A stretch of DNA of 37,605 nt, from the NCBI GenBank assembly GCA_035542155.1, contig DATKLX010000010.1:1-37605 (forward strand), in the 5' to 3' direction. The translations under genes and the position numbers were made by a program. Below, one piece after another: positions 8,121 through 16,580 of this stretch; the stretch's first letter is position 1; every line of letters begins with the position of its first letter. The notes under the pieces were generated by a model that had not been told where the DNA came from, made no database searches, and was given only the letters and a program-made list of their open reading frames with translations. The DNA comes from DATKLX01 sp035542155 (lineage in GTDB: Bacteria > Chloroflexota > Anaerolineae > Anaerolineales > Anaerolineaceae).

Positions 8121-8208
8121 TCAAGCGGTTCAAATCAAAAGACCATCGAACGGGGGATCCTGGCCGTTCGCGGTTGATTGAGAAGATTGGCTCGTCCGCT
8201 TGATTTTT
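8121..8208 (+). other. Nested inverted-repeat element followed by five T residues
   Basis: Three helices nest on one axis. The outer is TCAAGCGG (8121-8128) with CCGCTTGA (8196-8203). The middle is TCAAATCAA (8130-8138) with TTGATTGA (8174-8181), with one bulged A. The inner is CGAACGG (8147-8153) with CCGTTCG (8164-8170). TTTTT follows directly. The element lies in the 378-bp gap between the cyclase and hydrolase genes. It could be a structured RNA, a second terminator or an operator; no known RNA family was recognised. Confidence 0.4.
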
Positions 8209-8218
8209 CCAGTATAGT
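8188..8218 (+). promoter_or_regulatory. Weak candidate promoter of the hydrolase gene
   Basis: TATAGT (8213-8218) is preceded by TTGGCT (8188-8193) with a long 19-bp spacer. It overlaps the end of the nested inverted-repeat element and would give a leader of about 150 nt before the ATG at 8374. Nothing else was recognised in 8219-8373. Confidence 0.25.
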
Positions 8219-8373
8219 GGACTAATTGGAGTTGTCAAGGATGATTTTAAGAAATCGAGAAGCGTACATCATTCCGAAAGGTCGCGCTTCATTGCAAGTA
8301 GCCTCTATTCATGTCGTTGGAGGAACCTGGAGAGGTTTGACGTGCGGCAGAAAACCGCCTATCATCAGCGGAT

Positions 8374-10029
8374 ATGAGGAAACTCACCGATCGACCGGTG
8401 GCCATCATCGTGACTTTGATCGCCCTGCTGCTGGCCTGCAATTTTCCCACCTACCGGGCCTATACGGGCAGCCAGACGCCGACGCCCCTGGGACCGGTTC
8501 CTCCAGGGTCCCCGACCCTGGAGCCGCCCATGGCCGACCAGGGGACAGCTCCCAGCACCACCCCGGCGATGCCGGTTCCAGCGGCGCCAGTACCCTCCGC
8601 TACACCGCTGGCGTTCCAACCCACTTTCGTCGCCGCCCCATGCGCTTTTTCCATCCCCCGGGGCGGGTACCGAGTGGACTGCGGTTACGTGGCCGTGCCG
8701 GCGAACCGCGATCATGCCCAACCCGGCGATCTGTTGGTTCGCCTGCACGTGGCCGTCTTCCATAGCTGGGCCAACCTGCCCGCGCCGGACCCGGTGGTCC
8801 ACCTGGCCGGCGGCCCGGGATCTTCTTCGCTGGGCGAGGCGGAATACGTGCTCGGGCAGGGTCTTGCGCGGGCGCTGGACCGGCGCGATCTGATTTTCTT
8901 CGACCAGCGCGGGACCGGGTTCAGCCTGCCCCGGCTGGATTGCTCCGAGCGTGAAGACCTGACTCCTGCCCTGCTCGATGGCAGCCTGACGCAGGCTGGC
9001 CGCGATGCGGCCATCGTCGACGCGTTCCGGCGCTGCCATAACCGCCTGGTCCAGGAGGGGATCGATCCGGCCGACTACACCAGCGCGGCGAGCGCTGCCG
9101 ACGTGAACGATCTGCGCCGCGCGCTCGGATATCCCCAGGTCAACCTGTACGCGGATTCGTACGGCACGCGCCTGGCTCTGACCGTCCTGCGCGATTTTCC
9201 CGACGCGGTGCGCAGCGCCGTGCTCGATTCTGTTTATCCGCCGCAGGTCAACCTGTATACCACCCTGGCCCCCAACGCAGAGAGATCCTTTCGAGTGCTC
9301 TTCGAGCGCTGCGCGGCGGATGAGGGCTGCAGCCAGTATGATCCAAACCTCGAAAATGCTTATTACGACCTGGTGGATCAGCTCAACGCCAGCCCGGTGA
9401 CCGTCAAGGTGAAGGTGGGCGGAGCGGATTATCCCGTTCTGGTCGATGGGAATCGACTTGTGGATGTGCTCCTCGTCGGCCTCTACAACCCGGCGGTGAT
9501 CGCCGAGATGCCGCTGATGATCTCCCAGATCCAGAAGGGAGAGTACGGCGTCCTTCGCCAGCGGCTGGCGTTGTATTTCGACCACTCGGTAGCGCTGGGG
9601 ATGAATCAGGCCATCCAGTGCAATGAGGAGATCCCCTTCAGCCAGCCGGATGAGCCCTTCCGCATGGCGCAGGGGGTGCGCGCCGAGATCGCCCGGTTCT
9701 TCCCCGCCGACGTCCAGTCTCTCTTCACCGCCTGCAAGGACTGGCAGACCCGTCCGCTCGATCCGCGGGAGAACCAGCCGGTATCCAGCGATGTCCCGGC
9801 GCTGGTCCTGGCGGGCGGCTACGACCCGATCACACCTCCGGAGTGGGGCCGGATGGCCGCCCGCACCCTGACGCACGCCTATTTTTTTGAGTTCCCTCAC
9901 CAGGGCCACTGGGTGACGCGGTCTTCCCGCTGCGCGCTGGAAATGTCCCTGGCCTTCTGGAACGATCCCACGGTCGAGCCCGATCCGAGCTGCATCGCGC
10001 GGGAAAAGGGGATCGTTTTTGTGCGGTGA
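8374..10029 (+). CDS. Lipoprotein alpha/beta hydrolase, tripeptidyl-aminopeptidase type (S33-like)
   Basis: The 551-residue product starts with a lipoprotein signal: basic residues, a hydrophobic stretch and the lipobox LLLAC with Cys22. It should therefore sit on the outer face of the membrane. A Pro/Thr/Ala-rich linker (30-85) leads to the hydrolase domain. Conserved motifs are GGPGSS (146-151, oxyanion region), FDQRGTG, the nucleophile Ser262 in the elbow ADSYGT, Asp484 in GGYDPITP and His512 in HQGHW. The family usually cleaves N-terminal residues or short peptides from small substrates; the precise substrate cannot be read here. The gene is single, separated by hairpins from the upstream operon and by a repeat element from the downstream one. 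A 514-residue open frame on the opposite strand is a GC-driven shadow. Confidence 0.85.
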   Translation: MRKLTDRPVAIIVTLIALLLACNFPTYRAYTGSQTPTPLGPVPPGSPTLEPPMADQGTAPSTTPAMPVPAAPVPSATPLAFQPTFVAAPCAFSIPRGGYRVDCGYVAVPANRDHAQPGDLLVRLHVAVFHSWANLPAPDPVVHLAGGPGSSSLGEAEYVLGQGLARALDRRDLIFFDQRGTGFSLPRLDCSEREDLTPALLDGSLTQAGRDAAIVDAFRRCHNRLVQEGIDPADYTSAASAADVNDLRRALGYPQVNLYADSYGTRLALTVLRDFPDAVRSAVLDSVYPPQVNLYTTLAPNAERSFRVLFERCAADEGCSQYDPNLENAYYDLVDQLNASPVTVKVKVGGADYPVLVDGNRLVDVLLVGLYNPAVIAEMPLMISQIQKGEYGVLRQRLALYFDHSVALGMNQAIQCNEEIPFSQPDEPFRMAQGVRAEIARFFPADVQSLFTACKDWQTRPLDPRENQPVSSDVPALVLAGGYDPITPPEWGRMAARTLTHAYFFEFPHQGHWVTRSSRCALEMSLAFWNDPTVEPDPSCIAREKGIVFVR

Positions 10030-10040
10030 AGATCCGTGGA

Positions 10041-10277
10041 TTATAGAACATGCCTCTCGAAGATCCCGTTAGGGACTGGCTTATTCTTGATCGATCTACC
10101 CGAGCGCAAGCCAGTAGGCATGCGTTACATCTCTTGTTCCTGGCTGGTCTAGCAGAGCGCAAACCGCCCCCTTCGGGGATCTGCGAGGAGGCATGCGCTA
10201 CAAGGTCGGTCGTCTCGACCGACCTGCCAGAGCGCAAGCGGCCCCCTCCGGGGATCTTCGAGACGCATGCGCTATAT
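10041..10277. repeat. REPIN/MITE-like palindromic repeat element
   Basis: Two direct units at about 10142-10203 and 10217-10276 share GAGCGCAA, a short GC hairpin, GGGGATCT-CGAG and GCATGCGCTA. A shorter unit at 10091-10131 keeps only GAGCGCAA and GCATGCG-TA. The left end (10050-10068, ATGCCTCTCGAAGATCCCG) is an inverted copy of 10249-10268 with one substitution and one base missing, and the similarity continues to about 10041. Between the units lies a perfect 9-bp hairpin with a 3-nt loop (10204-10224). In one unit the GC hairpin has a UUCG loop and in the other a UCCG loop. The element fills most of the gap between two genes. Confidence 0.65.
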
Positions 10278-10341
10278 CGTTGAGATTCAATGGTCCGGTT
10301 ACCGGGCGGCACCTGTGTGCGAGATGGCGGGGGCGGAATTC

Positions 10342-10350
10342 TGATACAAT
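10342..10350 (+). promoter_or_regulatory. Extended -10 promoter candidate for the MoxR/vWA operon
   Basis: TGATACAAT is an extended -10 (TGn plus TACAAT at 10345-10350), and a second TACAAT overlaps it. No good -35 is visible. It lies after the repeat element and about 90 bp before the ATG at 10438. Confidence 0.45.
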
Positions 10351-10437
10351 ACAATTTGTCTAGATCGGAGGGGCTGGCTTGGGTGTGAAATGGAACATTT
10401 TTCTCGGCGATTCCGTCCAGGGTGGGGGAGAGGGATC

Positions 10438-12876
10438 ATGCGGAACGGCTTGTTTAAAAAGGTCTGGATGGCAGCGGCCCTGGTGGTGTTCTCCCTGGGG
10501 CTGGCGCCGCTGGCTGCCCGGGCGCAGACTCCGCCGGGTTTAAAGATGGACGTCCAGGCCGGCTACGGCGGGTTTTGCCGCGCCAACACCTGGATCCCGA
10601 TCCGCGTCTCGCTCGAGAACAGCGGCGCGGATCTGAGCGGCCGCCTGGAAGTCCAGCAAACGCCCCCTCTGAATACCAAACGGATCTATGCACAGGAAAT
10701 CAGCCTGCCGGTCCAGTCGCGTAAAACCGTGACGGTCCTGCTCTTCCCCGAAAACTACCTGGACGGGGTTATCGTCCACCTTTTCTCCGCTGGGAAAGAG
10801 GTTTCCGGCGTGAAAGCCGACCTGGACTGCCTGAGCCCCACCGACCGTTTGTTTGGAGTCCTCGGGGATGCCTCCACGCCGTTCAACGTGTTAGGCAGGC
10901 TGAACCCGCCCAGTGGGCGGACTTACGTCGCCCAGCTTCAGGCTGCGGACCTGCCGGAGGACCCGGCGGTCCTCGAGGCGTTCGATACGCTGATCGTCTC
11001 TGGAGCCGATACCGGCACCCTGGCCCCCGCCCAGCAGTCAGCGCTGGCGGCATGGGTAGCCGGCGGCGGGCGGATGGTGGTCGCCGGCGGGCCGGCCTGG
11101 CAACGCTCGGCGGCCGGGCTAAAGGCGCTGCTCCCGCTGCAGCCCGAAGGGACCCAATCCCTGGCGGACCTCAGCGAATTGGCCCGCTTCAGCGGTCGAT
11201 CCGAAACGCTGGACGGTCCGGCGATGGTGGTCCGTGGAGGGTTGCAGACGGGAACACAAATCCTGGCCGGGGAGGCGGATGCCCCGCTGATCGCAGTTCG
11301 GCCTATGGAGCTGGGCGAGGTGGTATACCTGACATTCGACCCCGCCGCTGGCCCGTTCGCCAAATGGGCGGGGCGCGAAGACTTCTACCGCAAGCTGTTC
11401 GATCGCCCGCTGGTCCGTCCGGACTGGGCAGGGGGCTTCCAGAACTGGGAATCAGCACTAACCGCGGTCAACAGCCTGCCCAATCTTCAGTTGCCGCACC
11501 CGCTCGAGGTGATCGGGTTCCTGCTGGTCTACGTGGCAGTGATCGGCCCGGTCAATTTCTTCGTTTTGCGCCGGGTGAAACACCGCGAGCTGGCCTGGGC
11601 GACCATCCCGGTGCTGGCGCTGGCATTCAGTGGCCTGGCGTTTGGGGTCGGTTCGTTCGGCCGGGGAAAACAGCCCGTGCTGACTCGCCTGGCGGTGGTC
11701 CAGGCCTACACGGGCGAGGACCGGGCGCGGGTCGATGGCCTGGTGGGCCTGTTCTCCCCCGGCCGATCGACGTATTCGCTCCAGATCGGGAAGGGGATTC
11801 TGGCCCACCCGATCCCCGAAAATTCGGTCCCCCAAGGGCTACAGACCTCGCGGGACTGGGATGTAACCTGGCTGGCGGCTGGCGACGTCCAGGTACGTAA
11901 CATCCACGTGGATATCGGTGCGGTAGAAGCGGTCGCCGTAGTGGGCAGCGTGCCCACGCCGGAGCTCACCGCAACGCTGGATCTCTCCCTGAACAGCAGC
12001 GACGCCGTTCTGCGCGGCGAGATCAATAATAACAGCAGGCTGACCCTCGAACATGCCGTCCTGCTCGCGCCGGGCAGCGCTCAAGAGCTGGGCACCTTAG
12101 CGCCGGGTAGCCGCACGCCGGTCGAGACTCACCTGCTGATGGACAACCAGGCGACTTATGCAGGGAACTCTCAAGCACTCGCCGCTTCGGGTCTATATAA
12201 ATATTATGGTCCAGGATACCCTGGCGGGTACTCCTGGATGACCGCTTTGACGGGCGGACCGGATTATTACAGCAGCGCCAGCACCTACCAGCGGTATTCC
12301 CTGCTTACCGCCCTGGCGGGTTACACCGGTTTCAGCGGATCGGGCACACAAGGCCAGATCTACCTGGCGGGCTGGAGCAGCACTCCGCTGATCGACGCCG
12401 GCCTGGGAGGCCAGAAATTCACCCCCTCCGACCTGACCCTCTACCTGGTGCGGCTGGACAGCAACCTGAAGCTGGCGGGCGGCCAGGCGCTGCTCCAACC
12501 GGGGATGTTCACCTGGAGCGTGCTGGACAGCAGCCAGCCAGATGCGTCGCCATATAATTTTGCGCTAAGCCAGGGCAGCTTCAGTCTGGCTTTCCGCCCG
12601 GCGCGTGAAATCGCTTTTCATTCAGTGAAGGAGCTGACCCTGCACCTGGCGAACCACGGTGACACGGGGCAGATCCCTTTCAAGGTTTCCCTGTGGGATT
12701 TCGAAGGCCAGGAATGGACCGGGCAGGACACTGGCCATTGGGGAAATTACTCCATCGCCAGCCCTCAAAAATATGTCAGCCCGGAAGGGGAGGTCCGCCT
12801 GCACATCGAAAACACGAATTCCGGGCAGCCAGCGACCTTCGAGAGAGTCGATTTATCAATACTGGTGGAGCCGTGA
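10438..12876 (+). CDS. Large secreted/membrane protein with GATase-like fold, first gene of the vWA operon
   Basis: I chose the ATG at 10438 because GGGGGAG lies 7 nt upstream and a signal peptide then begins at residue 1: basic start, hydrophobic core, cleavage after A29 in ARAQ. An upstream ATG at 10390 adds 16 residues in front of it. The 812-residue product continues with an extracytoplasmic beta-rich region. A Rossmann-like stretch (about 178-218, FDTLIVSGAD and GGGRMVVAGG) resembles glutamine-amidotransferase-like domains without a catalytic cysteine. Two membrane helices follow (about 360-378 and 390-408), then a long C-terminal region rich in beta structure, Gly and Tyr. I do not recognise the family. 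It lies 7 nt before an ABC ATPase gene, so it is probably an accessory of that transporter. Confidence 0.8.
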   Translation: MRNGLFKKVWMAAALVVFSLGLAPLAARAQTPPGLKMDVQAGYGGFCRANTWIPIRVSLENSGADLSGRLEVQQTPPLNTKRIYAQEISLPVQSRKTVTVLLFPENYLDGVIVHLFSAGKEVSGVKADLDCLSPTDRLFGVLGDASTPFNVLGRLNPPSGRTYVAQLQAADLPEDPAVLEAFDTLIVSGADTGTLAPAQQSALAAWVAGGGRMVVAGGPAWQRSAAGLKALLPLQPEGTQSLADLSELARFSGRSETLDGPAMVVRGGLQTGTQILAGEADAPLIAVRPMELGEVVYLTFDPAAGPFAKWAGREDFYRKLFDRPLVRPDWAGGFQNWESALTAVNSLPNLQLPHPLEVIGFLLVYVAVIGPVNFFVLRRVKHRELAWATIPVLALAFSGLAFGVGSFGRGKQPVLTRLAVVQAYTGEDRARVDGLVGLFSPGRSTYSLQIGKGILAHPIPENSVPQGLQTSRDWDVTWLAAGDVQVRNIHVDIGAVEAVAVVGSVPTPELTATLDLSLNSSDAVLRGEINNNSRLTLEHAVLLAPGSAQELGTLAPGSRTPVETHLLMDNQATYAGNSQALAASGLYKYYGPGYPGGYSWMTALTGGPDYYSSASTYQRYSLLTALAGYTGFSGSGTQGQIYLAGWSSTPLIDAGLGGQKFTPSDLTLYLVRLDSNLKLAGGQALLQPGMFTWSVLDSSQPDASPYNFALSQGSFSLAFRPAREIAFHSVKELTLHLANHGDTGQIPFKVSLWDFEGQEWTGQDTGHWGNYSIASPQKYVSPEGEVRLHIENTNSGQPATFERVDLSILVEP

Positions 12877-12883
12877 GGTCGCG

Positions 12884-13834
12884 ATGGGGCCTGTGATTGA
12901 GATCCAGAATTTGACCAAGCGCTACGGAGGGAGAACCGCAGTCGACGGGTTGAACCTGGAGGTAGAAAACGGTGAGATTTTTGGCTTCGTCGGGCCTAAT
13001 GGGGCCGGCAAAACCACGACCATCCGCATCATGGCCACCCTGCTGGAGCCCAGCGCGGGTGAAGTCCGGATCGGCAGCCATCTGGTGAGCAAGGAACCTG
13101 CCGGGGTTCGCCGCCTGGTTGGCTATATGCCAGATGTGTTTGGTCTGTACCGGGACATGAAGGTCTGGGAATACCTGGATTTCTTCGCCGCGTGCTATCA
13201 CATACCGGAGAGCGTCCGCCCGGGACTGATCGGCGACCTGCTCGAGCTGGTCGATTTGAGCCACCGCCGCGAGGACATGCTCGAAAGCCTCTCGCGGGGG
13301 ATGCAGCAGCGCCTGAGCCTGGCGCGGACCCTGATCCACGATCCCCAGGTGCTGATCCTCGACGAGCCGGCCTCAGGTCTGGACCCGCGGGCGCGGGTAG
13401 AGATCCGCGAGCTGCTCGTCCAGCTTTCGCGGATGGGCAAGACGATCTTTTTCTCGACCCACATCCTGGCCGACGTGGCCGAGATCTGCACCCGGGTGGG
13501 GATTCTCGAAGCCGGTAAACTGGTAGCGGTTGGGGAGTTGGAGGCCCTCCAGCAGCAGGTGATGCCGCGCCGCACGGTAGAGATCACCCTGCTCGACAAC
13601 CTGGAAACCGCCCGCAAGCTGCTGGAGAGCCTGCCGGCGGTCAGCGCCCTCAAGGAAATCGGCGGCCAGAACGGGCGCTGCCGCCTGGAGTTGGAGTTCA
13701 TCGGCGACGATCAGGCGTTGAGCCAGATCCTGGCCTGGCTAGTCCAGGCCGGGGTTCAGGTGGTCCGCTTTTCGGCCGAGAGCCGCGACCTGGAAGCGGT
13801 CTTCATGCGCGCCACGAAGGGACTGGTGACCTGA
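12884..13834 (+). CDS. ABC transporter ATP-binding protein (ABC-2 exporter type)
   Basis: The 316-residue protein starts at the ATG at 12884, 7 nt after the previous stop codon, with GTGAGG 5 nt upstream. A longer in-frame open region overlaps the preceding gene and lacks support. Walker A is GPNGAGKT (37-44), the signature is LSRGMQ (136-141) and Walker B is VLILDEP (156-162), followed by a D-loop and the H-loop STHILAD. The Q-loop position reads YMPD instead of the usual Gln, as seen in some ABC-2-type ATPases. The C-terminal 85 residues form the small regulatory domain common in this group. It powers the permease encoded 7 nt downstream; the substrate is unknown. Confidence 0.92.
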   Translation: MGPVIEIQNLTKRYGGRTAVDGLNLEVENGEIFGFVGPNGAGKTTTIRIMATLLEPSAGEVRIGSHLVSKEPAGVRRLVGYMPDVFGLYRDMKVWEYLDFFAACYHIPESVRPGLIGDLLELVDLSHRREDMLESLSRGMQQRLSLARTLIHDPQVLILDEPASGLDPRARVEIRELLVQLSRMGKTIFFSTHILADVAEICTRVGILEAGKLVAVGELEALQQQVMPRRTVEITLLDNLETARKLLESLPAVSALKEIGGQNGRCRLELEFIGDDQALSQILAWLVQAGVQVVRFSAESRDLEAVFMRATKGLVT

Positions 13835-13841
13835 GCGAACG

Positions 13842-14822
13842 ATGGCTGAGAACCTGGTAACCCCTGAAGCGTTGAAGCAATCCTCACCGCGGCCGAATTT
13901 CGGCCAGCGGCTACTGCTCTGGCTGCGCGGCAATCCGGTGATGGTCAAGGAACTGCGCTCGCGGATGCGCGGGCGGCGGGCATTCCTCATCCTGACCCTC
14001 TATCTGCTTGCCCTGGCCCTGATGGTCGGTCTGGTCTATTTTCTCTACCTGAGCTCGATCAACCGCAGCCCGGCGGCGCTGACCAATACTCGCCAGTTGA
14101 TCGGCAAGGTGGTTTTCGCGGTGGTGGTCGGTATGCAGTTAGTTGGCATCACCTTTATCGCCCCGGCGCTGACCTCGGGAGCCATCTCAGGCGAGCGCGA
14201 CCGACAGACGTTGGACCTTCTCCAGACCACGCTCCTGCCGGCTCGCTCTCTGGCGCTGGGCAAATTCTCATCCGCCCTGGTCTTCATGCTCCTGCTCCTG
14301 CTCGCCGCGCTGCCCCTGGAGAGCCTGGCCTTCCTGTTCGGCGGCGTCGCCCCGGAAGAGGTGGCGATCGGGACCCTGCTGCTGATCGTCACCACGATCA
14401 ATTTCTGCGCAGTAGGCCTGTTTTTCTCAGGCCTGATGAAGAGCACGCTGGCTTCGACGGTGCTGGGCTATGCCTTCCCGATCCTCACCATATTTGGCCT
14501 GCCGATGATGGCCTTGATCCTCTCGGGCTTTTTTGGCCCCCTGATTTCCGGGTCGTTTAACAACAACCTCAGTCCGGGAACGGAGCAGGCACTGCTTCTG
14601 CTGGGCTGGTCCCTTGTCTCGATTCATCCCATCGCGACCGCGGTAGCATCGGAGGCGTTGCTCCTCGACCAGCATACCCTCTTTTCGTACCAGCAGACCC
14701 TGCGCAACGGCGCTTCGGTAACGCTGATCTCGCCATGGATCCCCTATACGATTATCAACCTTCTCTTCAGTGCGGTGCTGATTTATTTTGCAATCCGATT
14801 TGTGCGGAGGCGAGCGAGGTAA
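13842..14822 (+). CDS. ABC-2 type transporter permease
   Basis: The 326-residue protein has about six hydrophobic segments (about 48-70, 90-110, 142-168, 174-198, 205-232 and 300-320). It also has the motif GAISGERDRQTLDLLQTT (113-130), typical of ABC-2 permeases just after the second helix. A short cytoplasmic N-terminus has the motif NPVMVKELRSRMR (31-43), also common in the family. It is the membrane partner of the preceding ATPase. The layout of accessory protein, ATPase and permease loosely recalls Gld-type systems of gliding bacteria, but I see no direct Gld signature. Confidence 0.9.
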   Translation: MAENLVTPEALKQSSPRPNFGQRLLLWLRGNPVMVKELRSRMRGRRAFLILTLYLLALALMVGLVYFLYLSSINRSPAALTNTRQLIGKVVFAVVVGMQLVGITFIAPALTSGAISGERDRQTLDLLQTTLLPARSLALGKFSSALVFMLLLLLAALPLESLAFLFGGVAPEEVAIGTLLLIVTTINFCAVGLFFSGLMKSTLASTVLGYAFPILTIFGLPMMALILSGFFGPLISGSFNNNLSPGTEQALLLLGWSLVSIHPIATAVASEALLLDQHTLFSYQQTLRNGASVTLISPWIPYTIINLLFSAVLIYFAIRFVRRRAR

Positions 14823-14863
14823 AGAACTTTTACCACAGTGCACACGGAGAACTCAGAGAAAAT

Positions 14864-16540
14864 ATGGAATGGGATGAGCTAAATTCGATTTTGGATGGGT
14901 GGCTGCGCTGGCACCAGCAAAGGCAGGCAGTCCGCTGGGGATTGCGTGGGCTGGCCGCCGGCCTGGGCGCGGCTGTCCTGGCGGCCCTCTTCCTGCTCTC
15001 CCGGCGGCTCCTGTTGAGCGTGGAATTCTGGATGCTGGCAGGCGGGCTGGCCCTGGCCGGCCTGTTCCTGGCCGGGGCGACCGCGCTACTCTGGCGCCGG
15101 GACCGGTTGGGGCTGGCGCGCCGGTTCGACCGCGCCTTTGGCCTGCGCGAGCGGGTCAGCACCGCGCTCGATCTGCACCATGTTTCCGGGGATGATTCCA
15201 ATGGAACATTCTGGGGGGATAGGCAGTTGGCGGACGCACTGGCAGCGGCGAAACAGGTCGAGCCGTGGAGAGTGCGCCCATTCCGCCTGGAGGGGAGGAC
15301 TCTGGCTGCGGTCCTTTGCCTGGCCCTGATCCTGGCAGCGCTCGGGTATGTAAGCCAGCCGGTATTTCTGGAGGCGCAGTCGGCGCGGGCGGTGGCAGGG
15401 GCGATCGCCGCGGAAAAGGAACAGGTCGCGAACCTGATCGAGGAGATCCAGAAGGCGCGGGAGCTCAGCCCTGAGCAAAAGGCTGCGCTAACCCAGGCTT
15501 TGAAAGAGGCCCAGCAGCGCCTCCAGGACGCCCGCACCCGCGAGCAGGCCGTCACCGCGTTGGGTGAAGCAGAGGCGAAACTGCGCGAGCTGACCGGAAG
15601 GGTCAACCCGGAAGAGGCTCAGGCGCTGAAAACCGCCGGCGAGCAGCTCGCCCAGGGACCGGACGGCTCACCGTTTAAAGAGGCCGGCCAGGCGCTGGCC
15701 AACGGCGATACGGCCAAAGCCGCGCAGAGCCTCCGGCAGCTCGATCCGGGCTCGCTCACCCCGGGGCAACGCAAACAGCTTGCCGATCAGCTCAACCAGG
15801 CGGGCCAGACCTTGAGCCAGAGCGGTTCCGCGGCGGGTCAGGCCCTGCGGCAGGCAGCCAACTTCCTGGCTCAGGGGAATACTACCGCGGCGCAGCAGGC
15901 CCTCCAGCAGGCCAGCCAGGCGATCCAGCAAAGCGGGAAGCAGGCAGCCCTGAACCAGGCCGCGGGGCAAGCGGCGAACCAACTCCAGCAGGGGCAGGCC
16001 GCCATCGCTCAGGCGGGCCAGCCAGCGGCCAGCGGCCAGGGAACGGCGCAGGGTTCTGGAAACGACCAAAACCAGGCCAACACCAACGGTGCGGGCGGCG
16101 GCTCGACGAACCAGGCAAGCTCCAACGGTACGGGCAGCGGCTCGACCAATCAGAAGAATCAAGGCCAGGGAGGCGGAGGTGCGGGCAAAGGCGAAGGGAA
16201 TGGGACGACCAACCCGGGCGGCGAGGCCGGATCCGGACAAATTGCGCAGAACAACAGCCCGGGAGATGGCGGCGAGAAGAGCTCCGAGCAGATCTACGCC
16301 CCGCAGCGCCTGAGCGGAGAAGGCGGTCCCGCGGTCAACCTGCCGGGCAGCGGCCAGCCCGGGGGGCAGGTGGTCGGCCAGCAACCTTCAGCCAGCGGCC
16401 AGCCGGGAGTGAGCCAGGTGCCCTATACCGATGTGCTGCCTTCCTACGCGGAAACGGTCCGCCGTGCAATGGATCACGACGAAATTCCTGCGTACCTGCT
16501 GCCGGTGATCCGGGAGTATTTCAGCTCGCTGCAACCGTGA
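14864..16540 (+). CDS. Gln/Ala-rich membrane protein of the MoxR/vWA operon
   Basis: I chose the ATG at 14864, 41 nt after the permease stop codon; a longer open frame would overlap the permease. The 558-residue protein has two N-terminal membrane helices (about 27-46 and 53-77) and a third at about 145-163. A coiled-coil region (170-245) follows, then a long segment dominated by Gln, Ala and Asn (about 250-450) and a Gly/Asn/Ser/Thr-rich stretch. The last 30 residues regain normal composition and look conserved (IPAYLLPVIREYFSSL). The helices and C-terminal motif suggest a structural envelope protein. The low-complexity part, with Ala-Gln patterns that could form extended helices, is expected to evolve quickly. 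No enzyme motif is visible and the family is not recognised. Confidence 0.78.
   Translation: MEWDELNSILDGWLRWHQQRQAVRWGLRGLAAGLGAAVLAALFLLSRRLLLSVEFWMLAGGLALAGLFLAGATALLWRRDRLGLARRFDRAFGLRERVSTALDLHHVSGDDSNGTFWGDRQLADALAAAKQVEPWRVRPFRLEGRTLAAVLCLALILAALGYVSQPVFLEAQSARAVAGAIAAEKEQVANLIEEIQKARELSPEQKAALTQALKEAQQRLQDARTREQAVTALGEAEAKLRELTGRVNPEEAQALKTAGEQLAQGPDGSPFKEAGQALANGDTAKAAQSLRQLDPGSLTPGQRKQLADQLNQAGQTLSQSGSAAGQALRQAANFLAQGNTTAAQQALQQASQAIQQSGKQAALNQAAGQAANQLQQGQAAIAQAGQPAASGQGTAQGSGNDQNQANTNGAGGGSTNQASSNGTGSGSTNQKNQGQGGGGAGKGEGNGTTNPGGEAGSGQIAQNNSPGDGGEKSSEQIYAPQRLSGEGGPAVNLPGSGQPGGQVVGQQPSASGQPGVSQVPYTDVLPSYAETVRRAMDHDEIPAYLLPVIREYFSSLQP
16085..16153 (+). repeat. Two 30-bp coding repeats (39-bp period) in the Gly/Asn-rich segment
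   Basis: Positions 16085-16114 and 16124-16153 encode NGAGGGSTNQ and NGTGSGSTNQ with a 9-bp spacer. They are in frame, so copy changes would keep the protein open. Confidence 0.6.
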
Positions 16541-16580
16541 ATTTCGTAAATGTTACTCCACTTCTTTTAGGAAATATGAG

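Noticed and set aside
8226..8765. 179-residue + strand open frame before the hydrolase
   Set aside because: It runs into the hydrolase gene in another frame, and its composition turns Pro/Arg/Gly-rich there; no ribosome-binding site stands out.
8365..9909. 514-residue open frame on the minus strand
   Set aside because: It is antisense to the hydrolase gene with its catalytic triad. It is rich in Arg, Gly, His and Gln without domain pattern, typical of GC-rich shadow frames.
10050..10283. Possible CRISPR array or small gene in the repeat region
   Set aside because: There are only two to three degenerate units without constant spacers, and the ends are inverted copies of each other. The 77-residue open frame is made of the repeats.
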